Part shown: one piece after another, positions 63,714 to 64,000 of the stretch | Layout: each line of letters starts with the position of its first letter | How positions within the stretch are numbered: position 1 is the first letter of the stretch | NCBI GenBank assembly: GCA_917880885.1 | Contig: OU862915.1 | Coordinates: forward strand, 38,014,676-38,078,675 | Length of the DNA stretch: 64,000 bases | From: Limnephilus marmoratus | Lineage: Eukaryota; Arthropoda; Insecta; Trichoptera; Limnephilidae | Direction: 5' to 3' | The notes under the pieces: model-generated | Seen by the model: the letters and a program-made list of their open reading frames with translations, nothing else | Database searches by the model: none | Told to the model about the DNA's origin: nothing | Made by a program: the position numbers and the translations under genes

Positions 63714-64000
63714 ATACCCAATCTCAAGTAAAATTCTCCGGAGGTAAAATAGTCCCCCGTTCGGATCTCCGGGTGGGGACTGATCGAGATGCTAGAAACA
63801 CAAAGTCAAAGTCAAATACAAAGAACCAAATAGCGAGATGGGCAACGTGGAATGTCCGCACATTACTGCAAAACAGCAAACTGGATAATCTGAAAGCTGA
63901 GATGCAAAACGTAAATTTGAATGCCCTAGGTATAGCAGAGATGAGATGGCCCAATTGTGGAGACTTCTGGAGTGGCAACTACAGAATCATCCAAACAGGA
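63710..64000 (+). CDS. RTE-like LINE ORF2, endonuclease start (runs off window)
   Basis: 97 codons are visible from ATG 63710 to the window end with no stop. After a Ser/Lys-rich leader the frame enters an APE-type endonuclease: ARWATWNVRTLLQ (~43-55, with the active-site Asn), NLNALGIAEMRW (the Glu-containing second motif, in the position of the catalytic Glu) and GDFWSGNYRIIQTG at the edge. This WNVRTL/E-x-RW pattern is characteristic of RTE-type retrotransposons. Completeness cannot be judged. Confidence 0.85.
   Translation, partial: MNTQSQVKFSGGKIVPRSDLRVGTDRDARNTKSKSNTKNQIARWATWNVRTLLQNSKLDNLKAEMQNVNLNALGIAEMRWPNCGDFWSGNYRIIQTG

Noticed and set aside
63751..63781. Self-cleaving (HDV-like) ribozyme suggested by a perfect AGTCCCC/GGGGACT hairpin
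   Set aside because: The hairpin lies within the open endonuclease frame that starts at 63710, and the nested double-pseudoknot pairings were not found.

Overview
This is about 64 kb of AT-rich eukaryotic nuclear DNA, almost certainly from an arthropod and probably an insect. The reasons are: several non-LTR retrotransposon families of Jockey/CR1-like and RTE-like type, tRNA-derived SINEs, insect-type Helitrons with tandem copies, Penelope-type hammerhead-like tails, a retrotransposon primed by tRNA-Trp, a short CCTAA (insect telomere-type) stretch, and one short spliced exon pair. There are no bacterial operons, CRISPR arrays or intact tRNA/rRNA genes. The species cannot be named from the sequence.

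Layout. 0-6 kb: LINE 3' fragment, tRNA-SINEs and copies of a roughly 500-bp SINE-like family (called R500 here). 5.8-19.9 kb: a LINE (LINE-B) cut in two by an 8.49-kb insertion with a TATT target duplication. That insertion holds a 710-bp TTAA-flanked piggyBac-type MITE, a degenerate tandem array and an LTR retrotransposon with only 208 bp between its LTRs. A second LINE (LINE-C) lies tail-to-tail with LINE-B, and 80-bp inverted arms flank the whole block. 20-32 kb: dispersed repeats, a TIR element with 10-bp target duplications, a 31-bp minisatellite and a decayed Tc1/mariner-like element. 32.2-32.5 kb: the only candidate host-gene exons. 33-41 kb: RTE-like LINE debris, R500 copies, a LINE whose 3' end matches R500, a piggyBac transposase relic and a 5'-truncated LINE with an open reverse transcriptase (LINE-D). 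41.3-47.1 kb: an apparently intact LINE (LINE-E) between inverted arms carrying a hammerhead-like motif. 47-58 kb: SINEs, R500 copies and a Helitron interrupted by a 3.1-kb DNA transposon with 0.56-kb terminal inverted repeats, a 3-bp target duplication and a CXC-type cysteine cluster. 58-64 kb: a hAT-type MITE, a 1-kb CT-rich array, LINE fragments and the start of an RTE-like LINE that runs off the window.

The most notable object is LINE-E. Between its gag-like ORF1 and its endonuclease/reverse-transcriptase ORF2 it has a third open frame of 243 codons. By eye this frame aligns with the ORF2 endonuclease domain from the first methionine onward, but it has lost several catalytic residues. Because the rest of the element is intact, the frame looks retained rather than decayed. 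The second main observation is that R500 elements share a 3' hairpin tail with a LINE, which suggests a SINE-LINE partnership. The window is otherwise a layered transposon graveyard whose nesting order can be read from target duplications.
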